Notes: generated by a model from the letters alone, not told the origin. A stretch of DNA of 64,000 nt from Sediminicola arcticus (GCF_040566695.1 NZ_JBEXAE010000007.1:1-64000); one strand, 5' to 3'. Shown: positions 25,494 to 35,098, counted from the first letter of the stretch. Program-made: numbers and translations.

Positions 25494-25585
25494 TAAGTGC
25501 CAACAAGTGTATAATGAACATATGTTCATTATACACACCAATATAGGATATATAGAACATATGTTATATATATCTTTTATGTTTT
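25494..25585 (-). other. Putative attI-like region next to the recombinase
   Basis: Lies between the recombinase stop and the first cassette-like gene. It contains the boundary AAGTGCCAACAA (25494-25505), a perfect 30-bp palindrome (25507-25536, core AACATATGTT) and a second palindrome with the same core and one mismatch (25551-25570), centres 39 bp apart. In an integron this is where attI would be. The twin palindromes could bind the recombinase or a dimeric regulator. Confidence 0.45.
25507..25536. repeat. Perfect 30-bp palindrome
   Basis: GTGTATAATGAACAT followed directly by its exact reverse complement. It lies 22 bp upstream of the CPBP start. A sister site with core AACATATGTT lies at 25551-25570. 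Confidence 0.9.
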
Positions 25586-26415
25586 TTAAAAATCTAATGG
25601 ATTTTTTATTTCCTTAAAAGTAGTGGTAGCCACATGGGTGTATATTTCGGTAGTCTTGCTAGAGCTATGTCCTAATAAAACCTGAATTTGTCTTAAATCT
25701 ACACCAGCTTCTAATAGGTGTGTTGCAAAACTATGCCTAAGCATATGGGGTGTTACAGGAGTTTTTATACCGGCCTTTGCTGCTGCATTAAGAACTATTT
25801 TCCCAATACTTTGTCCAGAATATTGCTTGCCGTACATACCTTCTATGATATATTTTTCTGGTTTCCATTGTTTATAATATTCTCGTAGATCTTTTAAAAG
25901 GGAATGCGAAAGTAGGGTGTAGCTATCCTTATTGCCTTTTGCAGCCTCAATGCGTATTAACATTCTTTTACTGTCAATATCTTTAATTTTTAAATTGACC
26001 AATTCATTTCTGCGTATTCCAGAGGAATACAGAAGGCTAGCAATGCATTTGTGCTTTAAATTGCTCGTATGGTTTATAATACTGAGAACATCATCTTTGG
26101 AAAGTACTTTTGGCGATTTTTTTTCTTTTCTAGGTCTTTCTATCTCATAAAATCTATTAGGCATGCCAAGTACGGATTCATAGTAAAATTTAATACTGTT
26201 GATAGCGGAATTAATATAAGAGTTGGATTTGCCTTCTTGAACTAATTTTAAAATATAATTTCTTACATCACTTTCATTAATAGCACCCAATTCTTTGGTG
26301 TTATAATAATTGATAAATGTTTCAAATGAGGACACATATGATTTTACCGTGTTGTTTGCATACTTCTTCAATTCTAACTTATCTAAATAACTGGTAGGGC
26401 AAACAAGATAGGAGG
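25586..26415 (-). CDS. IntI/Xer-like tyrosine recombinase, N-terminus missing
   Basis: The reading frame is open up to ~26415; the first usable start is a TTG at 26371, giving 261 aa. The N-terminal SAM-like core-binding domain is YLDKLELKKYANNTVKSYVS (about 15 codons before to 12 after that TTG) and the catalytic domain follows with SSGIRRNEL (Arg I), K in AAKGNKDSYT, TPHMLRHSFATHLL (His-x-x-Arg), LLGHSS (His/Trp) and EIYTHV (nucleophile Tyr). AGIKTPVTPHMLRHSFATHL and the C-terminal IKNPLDF are close to integron integrases (…RSPLD). Bacteroidota relatives carry roughly 100 more N-terminal residues; here the frame collides with the divergent gene at 26422, so the gene is 5'-truncated. It is probably expressed poorly if at all. 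Confidence 0.8.
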
Positions 26416-26421
26416 GGGCAG

Positions 26422-27446
26422 TTGCCTTTTTCTAAACCAAATAATCGTTCTATTTTTAGGGGTCCACCTATTTTGGTATGTGTCTGGTTATCATTTGCTA
26501 CAACACTTTTGGTTGCTCAAAAGTTACCCCCAGTAGTAAATAATGATGTATATGTGACTGGCCTGAATATGACTTTGGTTGTAAATACTGCTAATGGATT
26601 ACTAATAAACGATACGGACCCCAATGGTGCTCTTGGTCTTACGGTTGGTACTACTCCCGCAAGCGGTCCGACCTCCGGGGTTGTGACGCTAAATGCCGAT
26701 GGTAGTTTTTCCTATATACCCGCCTCTGGTTCTAACACCTCTTCTAGCTTTGAATATCTAGTTTGTGATGATGGCACACCTGATATCGTTGTCTCACGAT
26801 TTGATTTTGACGCTGTGCCGCTAACCGCCGCAACGGTAGGGCCAGATGCTATTTTCATAGATGCTGATGCAGAACAAACAGGTTGTGGTATTCATATACC
26901 ACTAGGTCGAAGTGGTGGCAGTAAGGGACTGGATCTGGTCATACCCAATACGGGGAATATTTTTGATTTTACCAGTTTTCGATTTGATTTTGAATACCGC
27001 GACAAGGAAGGCACAGCGGATATAGCTACAGCAGGAAATTTTAGAGTCTACCATATCACAGCCAATCAATTGGGGCTGCGGGTATCGGTCATAAATGGCA
27101 GTACGGGATTATCGGCCAACTATACAATTAACTTAGGGAATTTTTTGCCAGGCAACACACCTTACACTTTGGAGTATGATGAGCTTACCGGCAATGTCCT
27201 CTACACTGCAAACGGCACAACAACAACTACCAAAATTGCTCCGCCGTATTCAAGGCTTGATATAAGTTTAGCAACAGATATTACAATTGGTAGATTTATG
27301 GTAATGGTGGGTCAGCACTTTCAGCACTATGTGCCATTGCATTTACCGATACCAGTATACTGTGTGCTACAGGCATTGTTACTATTGATTTGGTCACCTC
27401 GGTTGTCACTAACCGAAGAATTACCTACAGGGTAAAACAAAATTAA
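26422..27446 (+). pseudogene. Exported cadherin-like repeat protein, frameshifted
   Basis: No ATG; a TTG at 26422 opens the frame. The product has a leader (about 1-33, ending LLVAQ), then an Ig/cadherin-like tandem domain (PVVNNDVYVTGLNMTLVVN, GLLINDTDPNGAL, VTLNADGSFSYIP, FEYLVCDDGTPD), then a laminin-G/lectin-like segment (FRFDFEYRDKEGTAD, ANGTTTTTK). After ITIGRF the frame shifts near 27294-27298: adding one T to the run gives FYGNGGSALSALCAIAFTDT..VTNRRITYRVKQN and a stop at 27446, 341 aa. These motifs are common in large flavobacterial surface adhesins. The leader and C-terminus are both abnormal, so this is a fragment joined to the truncated recombinase. Confidence 0.65.
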
Positions 27447-28156
27447 TATAGTGACGTACGAAGGTTACAAAAACCTCAAAAATATTAAGGTTGGAAGCTT
27501 ATGTGCGTTTGTAATGCTATGTATCCCTTTTGCTGCACTTTTTTTTGAAAAGCCTGATATTGTTGCTTTTTGATGGGTGACAAACAAAAACTTTTCTGTC
27601 TTCCCATATAGACATACAAGTGGGATGGGTTAAATCCTTTTGCTGCATTTAAATATGATATTCTGCTAAGCCAAAAATATTTTTAACATCCTTGTGAGCA
27701 ATAAGCTCTCAAGGAGAATCAATGGAAGATGTATTTTTGGTTTTTATATTTTTATCTGTTACCTCATTTTGAATACCATTGGCTTTGTTTCTTTGTTGGC
27801 ACACGCTATTAATGGTAATGCTGTCCCTTTTCCATTATCTACCATAGAATTGTCCTATGGCCATTTTGAGGAAGCCGTACCAATTATGTTCTTATATTAA
27901 AAAGAAAAATACCATTAGGAAAATCCTCTTTGCACTCGTAAAATATAGTCGTAAGGGAAGATTGCAATTAATGAGGTAGTAGAAAAGCACTTTTAATAAG
28001 CCAGCGCAAAACTTAAAAAAACTATTGTGCTAAAGGGGTTTCCTTAGTACATTTAATTAAAGCCTGCCGTATTTTATAAATGTGCCAAGAAAGATTAGCT
28101 TTACAAGTAATAGGTTTTTGAATTTTCATTCAGCGCTCAATAAAAGTAATCGCAAA
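27447..28156. other. ~700 bp without a confident gene
   Basis: Two short frames have weak protein character: 27451-27573 (+, GTG start, 40 aa, VTYEGYKNLKNIKVGSLCAF..) and 27694-27900 (+, GTG start, 68 aa, one hydrophobic helix). Neither has a recognised domain. They look like remnants. The 3' part would contain the promoter of the downstream sigma-factor gene; no clear Bacteroidota promoter was found. Confidence 0.5.
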
Positions 28157-28765
28157 ATGAGTTTGTATAATTACGACAATGAAAAGATACTTATTGGAAG
28201 GTTAAAGATTGGCGATGAAAACGCATATCAACATCTTTACGAATTATACTATGCTGAATTGTGTAATTATCTTAATACAATTTGTGGAAATATGGATTTG
28301 TCAAAGGATTTAGCGCAACAGGCATTTATAAAAATTTGGAAAAAAAGAGATTCCCTTCTCATAATATTTTCCTTAAAAAAATACATCTTCAAAATTGCGT
28401 ATAATCTCTTTATGGATTCACAGCGAAAAAAGAAAAGAGACCATCTACTAATAGATCAACTAAAATATGAGGCGGCTAATGAAATAACAGATATATCTCA
28501 TGATAATTTAGATATACTATTAGACTTGGTGAATTCTGAAGTTGATCAACTACCTTCTCAATGTAAAAGAGTTTTTTTATTAGGAAAAAGAGAGGGATTA
28601 AAATATAGAGAAATAGCTGAAGAGTTAAATATCTCCATTAAAACAGTAGAAAGACATATGACTAAGGCATTAAAAAGACTTAGGAAGAGGTTAAAAGATA
28701 GGTCAGGCTCTGTTTTTGTAATGATCACTCTTTTTAAGCCAAATATCTTTCTTAAAGGCCAATAA
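28157..28765 (+). CDS. ECF-type RNA polymerase sigma-70 factor of a PUL
   Basis: 202 aa from the ATG at 28157 (the frame is open from a GTG at 28082, but ATG gives the normal length). Region 2 is AYQHLYELYYAELCNYLN and DLAQQAFIKIWKKRDSL; region 4 is QLPSQCKRVFLLGKREGLKYREIAEELNISIKTVERHMTKALKRLRKRL, a helix-turn-helix. This is the Bacteroidota ECF family that switches on a SusC/SusD locus. It is followed by a FecR-type anti-sigma factor and a SusC with an STN signalling domain, the complete trans-envelope signalling trio, so it probably activates the genes from here to 41.7 kb. Confidence 0.92.
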   Translation: MSLYNYDNEKILIGRLKIGDENAYQHLYELYYAELCNYLNTICGNMDLSKDLAQQAFIKIWKKRDSLLIIFSLKKYIFKIAYNLFMDSQRKKKRDHLLIDQLKYEAANEITDISHDNLDILLDLVNSEVDQLPSQCKRVFLLGKREGLKYREIAEELNISIKTVERHMTKALKRLRKRLKDRSGSVFVMITLFKPNIFLKGQ

Positions 28766-28854
28766 TTTCATTTTCACTAAAATTAATGATATAAATAGTG
28801 GGGGTATTTCATAATTACCACGTCTACCTTTTAAATCTAATATTATAGTTGAAA

Positions 28855-30030
28855 ATGAAGGAGTTTAATGCCAAAAATAGGATCGTAAAATATTTGGATG
28901 GTGAGGCTACAGCGTTAGAAAAAAAGCAGCTTCTTACATGGATTGAAACTAAAAAGAACCAAAAAATATTTAAAGAGTTTTTAAAATCACAGCAGCTAAT
29001 AACTAGAAATTATAAAGCGATTGATTCTGAAGCTGCTTTTAATGACTTTTTAGATAAAATACATTCGGATAAAAAAGGATTGAATCTTAAAAGTATAATT
29101 CCTTACATTGCCTATGCTGCAATATTTATCGGTGTTTTTTTATCGACATTTTATTTTATAAATAAAGAAAGCCCCATTAAATCTTCTTTATATAATAATG
29201 AAGTTTCATTACAAATAGTTAATGGTTCTAGTGATCATATAAGCATAGTAGAAGATCAAGTTGTTAAAACAAAGGCAGGAGCTAAATTCGCAATTGTTAA
29301 AAACGGAGTATTAAAGTACCTGCCAACAGGAAACAGCACAAAAAGTATAGCATATCAAAATATTCTAAGAGTACCTTATGGTAAAACATTCAAGGTTATT
29401 TTATCTGATGGCTCATTAGTGCATTTAAATTCTGGATCTGTTTTAACTTATCCAAGTGTTTTTCAAAAAAACAAACCAAGAAAGGTTTTTTTAGAAGGGG
29501 AAGCGTTTTTTAAAGTTTCTAAAGACATTCATACTTCCTTTCTAGTGAACTCTAAAAGTAGTAGTACTAAAGTTTACGGTACTGAATTTAATGTTTCTGA
29601 ATATTTAGATGAAAACAGCGCAGATATTGTTTTGGTGGAAGGCTCTGTTGGTGTAAAAAAGAATTTAGGGATAAAAGACAATGAACCATACAAGCTTATT
29701 ACTCCCTCACAAAAAGCATCACTGCGTAAAAATGCAAAAGATTTTGAAATTACAGATGTAGATGTCAAGAAATACATAGGATGGAAAGACGGCATTTTAA
29801 TTTTCCAAAATGATAGGTTCGCAGATATTAAGAAAAAGCTTGAACGTCATTACAATATTAAAATAACAAACAACTATCACGAAATTAACAGCCTTAGATT
29901 TAATGGTGATTTTCAAAATGATAGTATTGAAAAAATCTTAAATACAATAAAGACCCATACTGATTTTTCTTTCGAAAGAAAAGGAGACACAATTTTAATC
30001 AATAACCCTAAAAACAATGAAATGAACTAA
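28855..30030 (+). CDS. FecR-family anti-sigma factor
   Basis: 391 aa from the ATG at 28855. Short cytoplasmic sigma-binding N-terminus, one membrane helix (IIPYIAYAAIFIGVFLSTFYFI, about 80-101), periplasmic FecR domain with the standard LRVPYGKTFKVILSDGSLVHLNSGSVLTYPSVF and LEGEAFFKVSKD, KVYGTEFNVS, and a C-terminal DUF4974 secretin-TonB-like domain (FNGDFQNDSIEKILNTIK). It holds the ECF factor inactive until the STN domain of the SusC protein signals substrate. 89 bp after the sigma gene, 46 bp before the SusC gene. Confidence 0.92.
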   Translation: MKEFNAKNRIVKYLDGEATALEKKQLLTWIETKKNQKIFKEFLKSQQLITRNYKAIDSEAAFNDFLDKIHSDKKGLNLKSIIPYIAYAAIFIGVFLSTFYFINKESPIKSSLYNNEVSLQIVNGSSDHISIVEDQVVKTKAGAKFAIVKNGVLKYLPTGNSTKSIAYQNILRVPYGKTFKVILSDGSLVHLNSGSVLTYPSVFQKNKPRKVFLEGEAFFKVSKDIHTSFLVNSKSSSTKVYGTEFNVSEYLDENSADIVLVEGSVGVKKNLGIKDNEPYKLITPSQKASLRKNAKDFEITDVDVKKYIGWKDGILIFQNDRFADIKKKLERHYNIKITNNYHEINSLRFNGDFQNDSIEKILNTIKTHTDFSFERKGDTILINNPKNNEMN

Positions 30031-30076
30031 AATTAAGCTTGATAAGTAACCTAAATAAAAACTAAACTCAATATTT

Positions 30077-33000
30077 ATGAAAAGTATAATGCAAATTATC
30101 AAAAAACCAAAAGTTAAAAATTTGACTAGAGTTTCATTATTCTTGTTATTACTTTTTAGCTCCAATATGTATGCAAACATCTCATGTGAACAGAATGAGA
30201 TTGTATCTGTTAATATTAAAAACGAACCGTTAAAAATGGTTTTTAAAACTATAACAGATTCTTTGGGTTATAAGTTCTTTTATGAAACTTCAGAAATTGA
30301 TCTTTACAAAAAAGTAGATTTAGTATCTAAAAATGTCTGTTTATCAGAATTGTTAATTGAACTTTCTGTAAAGTCTAACTTAGATTATAAAATTACTTCT
30401 AATCAAATTGTAGTTACAAAAAAGACGGCTAATGTGAATGTTGGCAAAACTACAGATACTAAGATTCCTTTGCCATATCAGGACAAACTTAAAGGAACTG
30501 TTTTGGATGAACTGGGTATGCCCTTGCCAGGCGCTACGGTACAGGTAAAAGGCACTAAAGTAGGTGTGATCTCTGATTTTGACGGTAATTTTGAAGTGCA
30601 ACTACCAAATAATAGTACAGAAATTATAGTTTCTTATGTTGGTTATAAAACTCAAAATATTAATGTTTCAGGAAAAACAACCATAACAATAAATATGGTT
30701 GAAGATGCCGCAACATTAGATGAAATTATAGTTGTTGGTTATGGAACACTTTCCAAAAAAAGAGTAACAGGTTCTGTTGCATCAATCTCACCACAAACAA
30801 TCGCCGATATTCCGGTAATAAGTGCAGAGAATGCATTAATTGGTCAAGTTGCAGGTGTTCAAGTGCAAGAAACATCTGGAGAGCCAGGCTCTAGTCCAAA
30901 CATACGTGTACGTGGTTCTGGTTCAATATCAGCAGGTAATGATCCCTTGTTCGTTATAGATGGTATTCCAATCTCAAAAAACTTAACAACGTTAGGGTTG
31001 CAAGGGGATTTGGCTCGTAGAGGTGGAACTTTTCAAGCTCCTCCAGTAAATCCATTGGCAACAATAAATCCTAATGATATTGCTTCTATAGAAATCTTAA
31101 AAGATGCTTCTGCAGCAGCAATTTACGGCTCAAGAGGTGGTAACGGAGTTGTATTGATCACAACCAAAAAAGGGGTAGCTTCTGACGAAGGTGTTTTTTC
31201 TTTTGATTCTTTCTACAGTCTACAAAGTGTAGCCAATAAGGTAGATTTAATGAACTCTAGTGAATTAATAGCCTATACAAGAGATGCTAGAAATAATCCT
31301 TATTTACAAGATGTTCCTGGTGCTTCAATAAATGATCCAATTGGGCCCGGTGATAGAGGAAATACAAGTTATGAATTGCCTGAGGCCTATATTAATTGGG
31401 ACGGGACAGATACAGATTGGCAAGATTTAATTTTTAAAACAGGATATAGTAAGAGTTACAATCTTTCTTATGATTCTCCTTTAATTAATAAAACCAGTTA
31501 CCATGCGTCTGGTGGGTATTTTAAACAGGAAGGTGTAATACCGCAATCAAGTTTTGAAAGATATAATTTAATGCTGAACCTGAATTCTCAGGTAAGTGAC
31601 AAGCTTAATTTAGATGTAAAGATAGCACCAACTATTACAGAAAACCAGAGACAGCCGGCATCTGCGCCTTATTTTGCAAGACCTCCAGGAATTGTATATT
31701 CTGCTTTGGTACATTCACCTGTAGTAAAACCGTTTAATGCAGATGGTACAATTAATCAAACAAATAACCAATCTCATTTAGGCGGAAATACTACGTCAGC
31801 GAGTAATCCGCTAGCAATTATAGATGCGGTTGATGACAAATTGTTCCAGTTTCAAACAAGAGCTTCTCTAGGGTTATCCTATAAAATAAGACCCGATTTA
31901 ACATTTAAAACTTTTGGGGGTACTTACGTAAACCTTTATAATCGAGATTTTTATAGGGCTAACACGCTTCTTTTTAGAGAAGCAACAGAAGGAGAATCCT
32001 ACGCACAGGCCTCCTCTTCAACAGAAGTAAATTGGCTTTGGGAAAATACTTTAAATTGGGAAAAGGAATTTGATATACACTATTTCAATGTTATTGCAGG
32101 TTACACAGCTCAGAAAGATAATATTAGTATTAAGCAAGTGCAGGCAGATAATTTTCCTGATGATTTAGTAACAACCATTAGTGGTGGTCAAGTATTTGCT
32201 GGAAATTCAATTAGGGAACAATGGTCTTTGGTTTCTGCACTGTTTAGAATGAATTATAGTTATGATGATAAGTATTTGTTTACAGGAACTTTTCGTTCTG
32301 ATAAATCTTCTAGATTCGGAAAAAATAATCAAACCGGATATTTCCCCTCCTTTTCTTTGGGATGGAGAGTAAATGAAGAAAACTTCCTTCAATCTCTAGA
32401 ATCTATTTCAGAATTAAAATTGAGATTTAGCTGGGGACAAACAGGAAATTTTGAAATCCCTAATTATGGAGCTATTGGTCTGCTTTCTCCAAATAATTAT
32501 AATATTAGTGGAAATGAAGTTAATGGCCTAATACAATCAACCATTCCTAATCCAGAACTAACTTGGGAGAAGTCTGTACAAACAAACGTGGGATTAGAAT
32601 TCGGATTACTAGATAATAGAATATTTCTATTAGCAGATTATTATAGAACAATTACTTCTGATTTACTTTTAAACGTTGGTATTTCTTCAGTTTCTGGTTT
32701 TGAAACAACACTTCAGAACATTGGCGAGGTGAAAAACGAAGGATTTGAAATTGCTTTAAAGAGTAGAAATTTAGTGGGTGATTTTACTTGGGAAACAGAT
32801 ATTAACTTTTCTACAAATAAAAATGAAGTACTATCTCTAAACCAAAAAGGAGAACCTATTTTTTCTTCAGGTAGTGCAGGTATAAGGCATATTACGCGTA
32901 TAGGTGATGCCATAGGAAGTTATTACGGATATGTTGTTGATGGCATTTATCAAAACCAGCAAGATATAGCAAACTCTCCAAGCGATACACAAGCACCAAA

Positions 33001-33601
33001 TCCTGCTCCAGGAGATTTCAAGTTTAAGGATATAGATGGTGATGGAGAAATTACACCCGAGGATAGAACGGTAACTGGTAGTTATTTCCCAGATTTTACA
33101 TGGGGTATAACCAATAGATTTAGTTATAAAGGATTGGATTTCAGTTTTTTAATACAAGGAGTAGAAGGGAACGAAGTTCTAAACTTAACCTCGAGACACT
33201 TAAAAAACGGAGAAGCAAACTTTAATTCATATGCTGTTTTTAATGACAGGTGGATATCTGAATCTGAACCGGGTAACGGAAGTGTTCCTAGAGCTGACAG
33301 GCTATCGGGAAACCATGGTAATAACAATAGACCTTCATCTTTTCAGGTAGAAGATGGGTCGTTTATTAGATTGAGAAATATGACAGTTGGTTACACATTA
33401 CCTTCAGATGAAATTTTTGGAGCTGCTATTAAAAAGCTAAGATTTTTTGTAACTGGAACAAACCTATTTACTAAAACTGATTACCTAGGATTTAATCCTG
33501 AGGTAAGTGCTAGTCCAAATAGTAGTTTAACTCCTGGTGAAGATTATGGAGCATATCCTTTAACAAAGTCATTTACTATGGGGTTAAATCTTTCTTTCTA
33601 A
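30077..33601 (+). CDS. susC: SusC/RagA-family TonB-linked outer membrane protein with STN domain
   Basis: 1174 aa. Order: signal peptide (ending MYANIS); secretin/TonB short N-terminal (STN) domain (about 45-115, VSVNIKNEPLKMVFKTITD); CarboxypepD_reg-like domain (about 140-215, GTVLDELGMPLPGATVQVKG); TonB-box region VVVGYGTLSKKRVTGSVASI; plug (about 220-340, with RVRGSGSISAGNDPLFVIDG and IEILKDASAAAIYGSRGGNG); ~800-residue barrel ending SFTMGLNLSF. The STN domain marks it as the sensor of the sigma/anti-sigma pair upstream. It would import an oligosaccharide with the SusD lipoprotein 17 bp downstream. Confidence 0.95.
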   Translation: MKSIMQIIKKPKVKNLTRVSLFLLLLFSSNMYANISCEQNEIVSVNIKNEPLKMVFKTITDSLGYKFFYETSEIDLYKKVDLVSKNVCLSELLIELSVKSNLDYKITSNQIVVTKKTANVNVGKTTDTKIPLPYQDKLKGTVLDELGMPLPGATVQVKGTKVGVISDFDGNFEVQLPNNSTEIIVSYVGYKTQNINVSGKTTITINMVEDAATLDEIIVVGYGTLSKKRVTGSVASISPQTIADIPVISAENALIGQVAGVQVQETSGEPGSSPNIRVRGSGSISAGNDPLFVIDGIPISKNLTTLGLQGDLARRGGTFQAPPVNPLATINPNDIASIEILKDASAAAIYGSRGGNGVVLITTKKGVASDEGVFSFDSFYSLQSVANKVDLMNSSELIAYTRDARNNPYLQDVPGASINDPIGPGDRGNTSYELPEAYINWDGTDTDWQDLIFKTGYSKSYNLSYDSPLINKTSYHASGGYFKQEGVIPQSSFERYNLMLNLNSQVSDKLNLDVKIAPTITENQRQPASAPYFARPPGIVYSALVHSPVVKPFNADGTINQTNNQSHLGGNTTSASNPLAIIDAVDDKLFQFQTRASLGLSYKIRPDLTFKTFGGTYVNLYNRDFYRANTLLFREATEGESYAQASSSTEVNWLWENTLNWEKEFDIHYFNVIAGYTAQKDNISIKQVQADNFPDDLVTTISGGQVFAGNSIREQWSLVSALFRMNYSYDDKYLFTGTFRSDKSSRFGKNNQTGYFPSFSLGWRVNEENFLQSLESISELKLRFSWGQTGNFEIPNYGAIGLLSPNNYNISGNEVNGLIQSTIPNPELTWEKSVQTNVGLEFGLLDNRIFLLADYYRTITSDLLLNVGISSVSGFETTLQNIGEVKNEGFEIALKSRNLVGDFTWETDINFSTNKNEVLSLNQKGEPIFSSGSAGIRHITRIGDAIGSYYGYVVDGIYQNQQDIANSPSDTQAPNPAPGDFKFKDIDGDGEITPEDRTVTGSYFPDFTWGITNRFSYKGLDFSFLIQGVEGNEVLNLTSRHLKNGEANFNSYAVFNDRWISESEPGNGSVPRADRLSGNHGNNNRPSSFQVEDGSFIRLRNMTVGYTLPSDEIFGAAIKKLRFFVTGTNLFTKTDYLGFNPEVSASPNSSLTPGEDYGAYPLTKSFTMGLNLSF

Positions 33602-33618
33602 TTTAAAAAAAAATCAAA

Positions 33619-35013
33619 ATGAAAAATATATTTATACTACTTATAGCAATTTTAGTTTTAAGCTCTTGTAGCGAAGATTTTACTGATTTAGCACCTATTT
33701 CGAACAGAAATGAAGCCGACTTTTATACTACAGAGAACGATTTTGTTGCAGCAATAAATGCTAGTTATGCAGGGTTGCAAAAAAAGGGTGTTTATGGTAG
33801 AGGATATTGGACCATGTTTGAAATGAGAAGTGACAATACAGATCAAGGGCCAGATGCTACTGGTTTGTCTAGACAATTTGCAGAAATTAATGCCTTTACA
33901 GAAGATCCTTTAAATGAACAAATAACGTCAGCTTGGACGGACTCTTACGGGGTAATAGCTAACTGCAATGTTATTTTGGCAAGGATAGAAGGCGTTACAA
34001 TGAATGAGGATATTAAAAAGAGAATTATAGGGGAGGCCTTGTTTCTAAGATCTTTAATGTATTATCATTTAGCTGTTGCTTATGGTAATATTCCATTACA
34101 ATTGGTGCCCTTTGTTCCAGGAGACCAATTGACCCAAGTAGATGCTACTTCAGTTTATGCACAATTAATTACAGATCTGGCAACGGCAGAGGCTAATTTA
34201 AGTATATCCTATGCAGCAGATAACAAAGGGAGAGCAACCAAAGGCGCAGCAGCAACATTATTGGCGAAGGTATTATTAACTAATAACCAAAAGTCAGAAG
34301 CTGCAGTGGCATTAAGAAAAATTATAGGTAATTATAACTATGAATTACTTGATAATTATTCAAATCTATGGGGAGCGTCAAATGAAAACAACAAAGAATC
34401 TATTTTTGAAGTTGAATTTGCAAGTGGCGGTATAGGTCAAGGCAGTGCATTTACCAATGATTTTTCTCCTAGCGCATTTTTACAGACTGGTCAAGGTTTC
34501 GGGAGAAATAGACCAACAGTAGAGATGGAAAACTCATATGTTACTGGAGATTTACGATTTCCTTCTTCTATGGGAACATCTTACGTGAATGCAACTGGTG
34601 AAACAGTTCTAGCTAATTATGTTAGAAAATATGAGAGTGATCCACCAACTGAAAATGATTCTGATATCAATTTTGTAGTCTTTAGATATTCGGATGTTCT
34701 TTTAATGCTTGCCGAAGCAATTGGAGAATCTAATGAAGCGTATGATCTTATTAATCAAGTACGCGATAGGGCTGGTTTAGATCCTATTGATGCCACTATG
34801 CCAGGGACTTTTAGCGAGAAATTATTAGAAGAAAGGCAATTAGAATTAGCTTTTGAAAACCATAGATGGGCAGATTTAAAAAGGTTTGGTGTGGCTGCAG
34901 AAAAAGTAAACGGCGCAGAACCTTTTATTTCTGCAGGATCAGTAAGAAGTTTATTCTTTATACCGCAACGAGAAATAGATATTAATACAAATTTCGTTCA
35001 AAATTCAAATTAA
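33619..35013 (+). CDS. susD: SusD/RagB-family glycan-binding lipoprotein
   Basis: 464 aa. Lipobox VLSSCSED (Cys 17) anchors it to the outer membrane, surface-exposed, over the SusC barrel. Family features: FYTTENDFVAAINASYAGLQ, the TPR region GEALFLRSLMYYHLAVAYGNIPL, TKGAAATLLAKVLLT, and the C-terminal FRYSDVLLMLAEA, LINQVRDRAGLDPI and LEERQLELAFENHRWADLKRFG. It binds the glycan and closes the SusC channel. 17 bp after susC. A hairpin (35024-35060) follows before the deacetylase genes and may lower downstream expression. Confidence 0.95.
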   Translation: MKNIFILLIAILVLSSCSEDFTDLAPISNRNEADFYTTENDFVAAINASYAGLQKKGVYGRGYWTMFEMRSDNTDQGPDATGLSRQFAEINAFTEDPLNEQITSAWTDSYGVIANCNVILARIEGVTMNEDIKKRIIGEALFLRSLMYYHLAVAYGNIPLQLVPFVPGDQLTQVDATSVYAQLITDLATAEANLSISYAADNKGRATKGAAATLLAKVLLTNNQKSEAAVALRKIIGNYNYELLDNYSNLWGASNENNKESIFEVEFASGGIGQGSAFTNDFSPSAFLQTGQGFGRNRPTVEMENSYVTGDLRFPSSMGTSYVNATGETVLANYVRKYESDPPTENDSDINFVVFRYSDVLLMLAEAIGESNEAYDLINQVRDRAGLDPIDATMPGTFSEKLLEERQLELAFENHRWADLKRFGVAAEKVNGAEPFISAGSVRSLFFIPQREIDINTNFVQNSN

Positions 35014-35023
35014 AAACCATTCT

Positions 35024-35060
35024 AAATTGGTCACTATAATAAACCTATAGTGACCAATTT
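35024..35060 (+). terminator. Hairpin between SusD and deacetylase genes
   Basis: AAATTGGTCACTATA (35024-35038) pairs perfectly with 35046-35060. A 15-bp stem with a 7-nt loop, followed by only a weak T-rich stretch. Likely partial terminator or mRNA-stabilising structure at the end of the SusCD transcript. Confidence 0.65.
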
Positions 35061-35098
35061 TAAAATACTCTTTAGTAGAAACTTCTAAAATTTCCAAT

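Noticed and set aside
681..26415. Prophage or conjugative element
   Set aside because: No capsid, tail, portal, terminase, relaxase or Tra genes. The only mobility genes are the IS110 transposase and one recombinase.
27694..27900. 68-codon frame with a hydrophobic helix
   Set aside because: GTG start, no family resemblance, in degraded DNA. Mentioned only in the non-coding entry.
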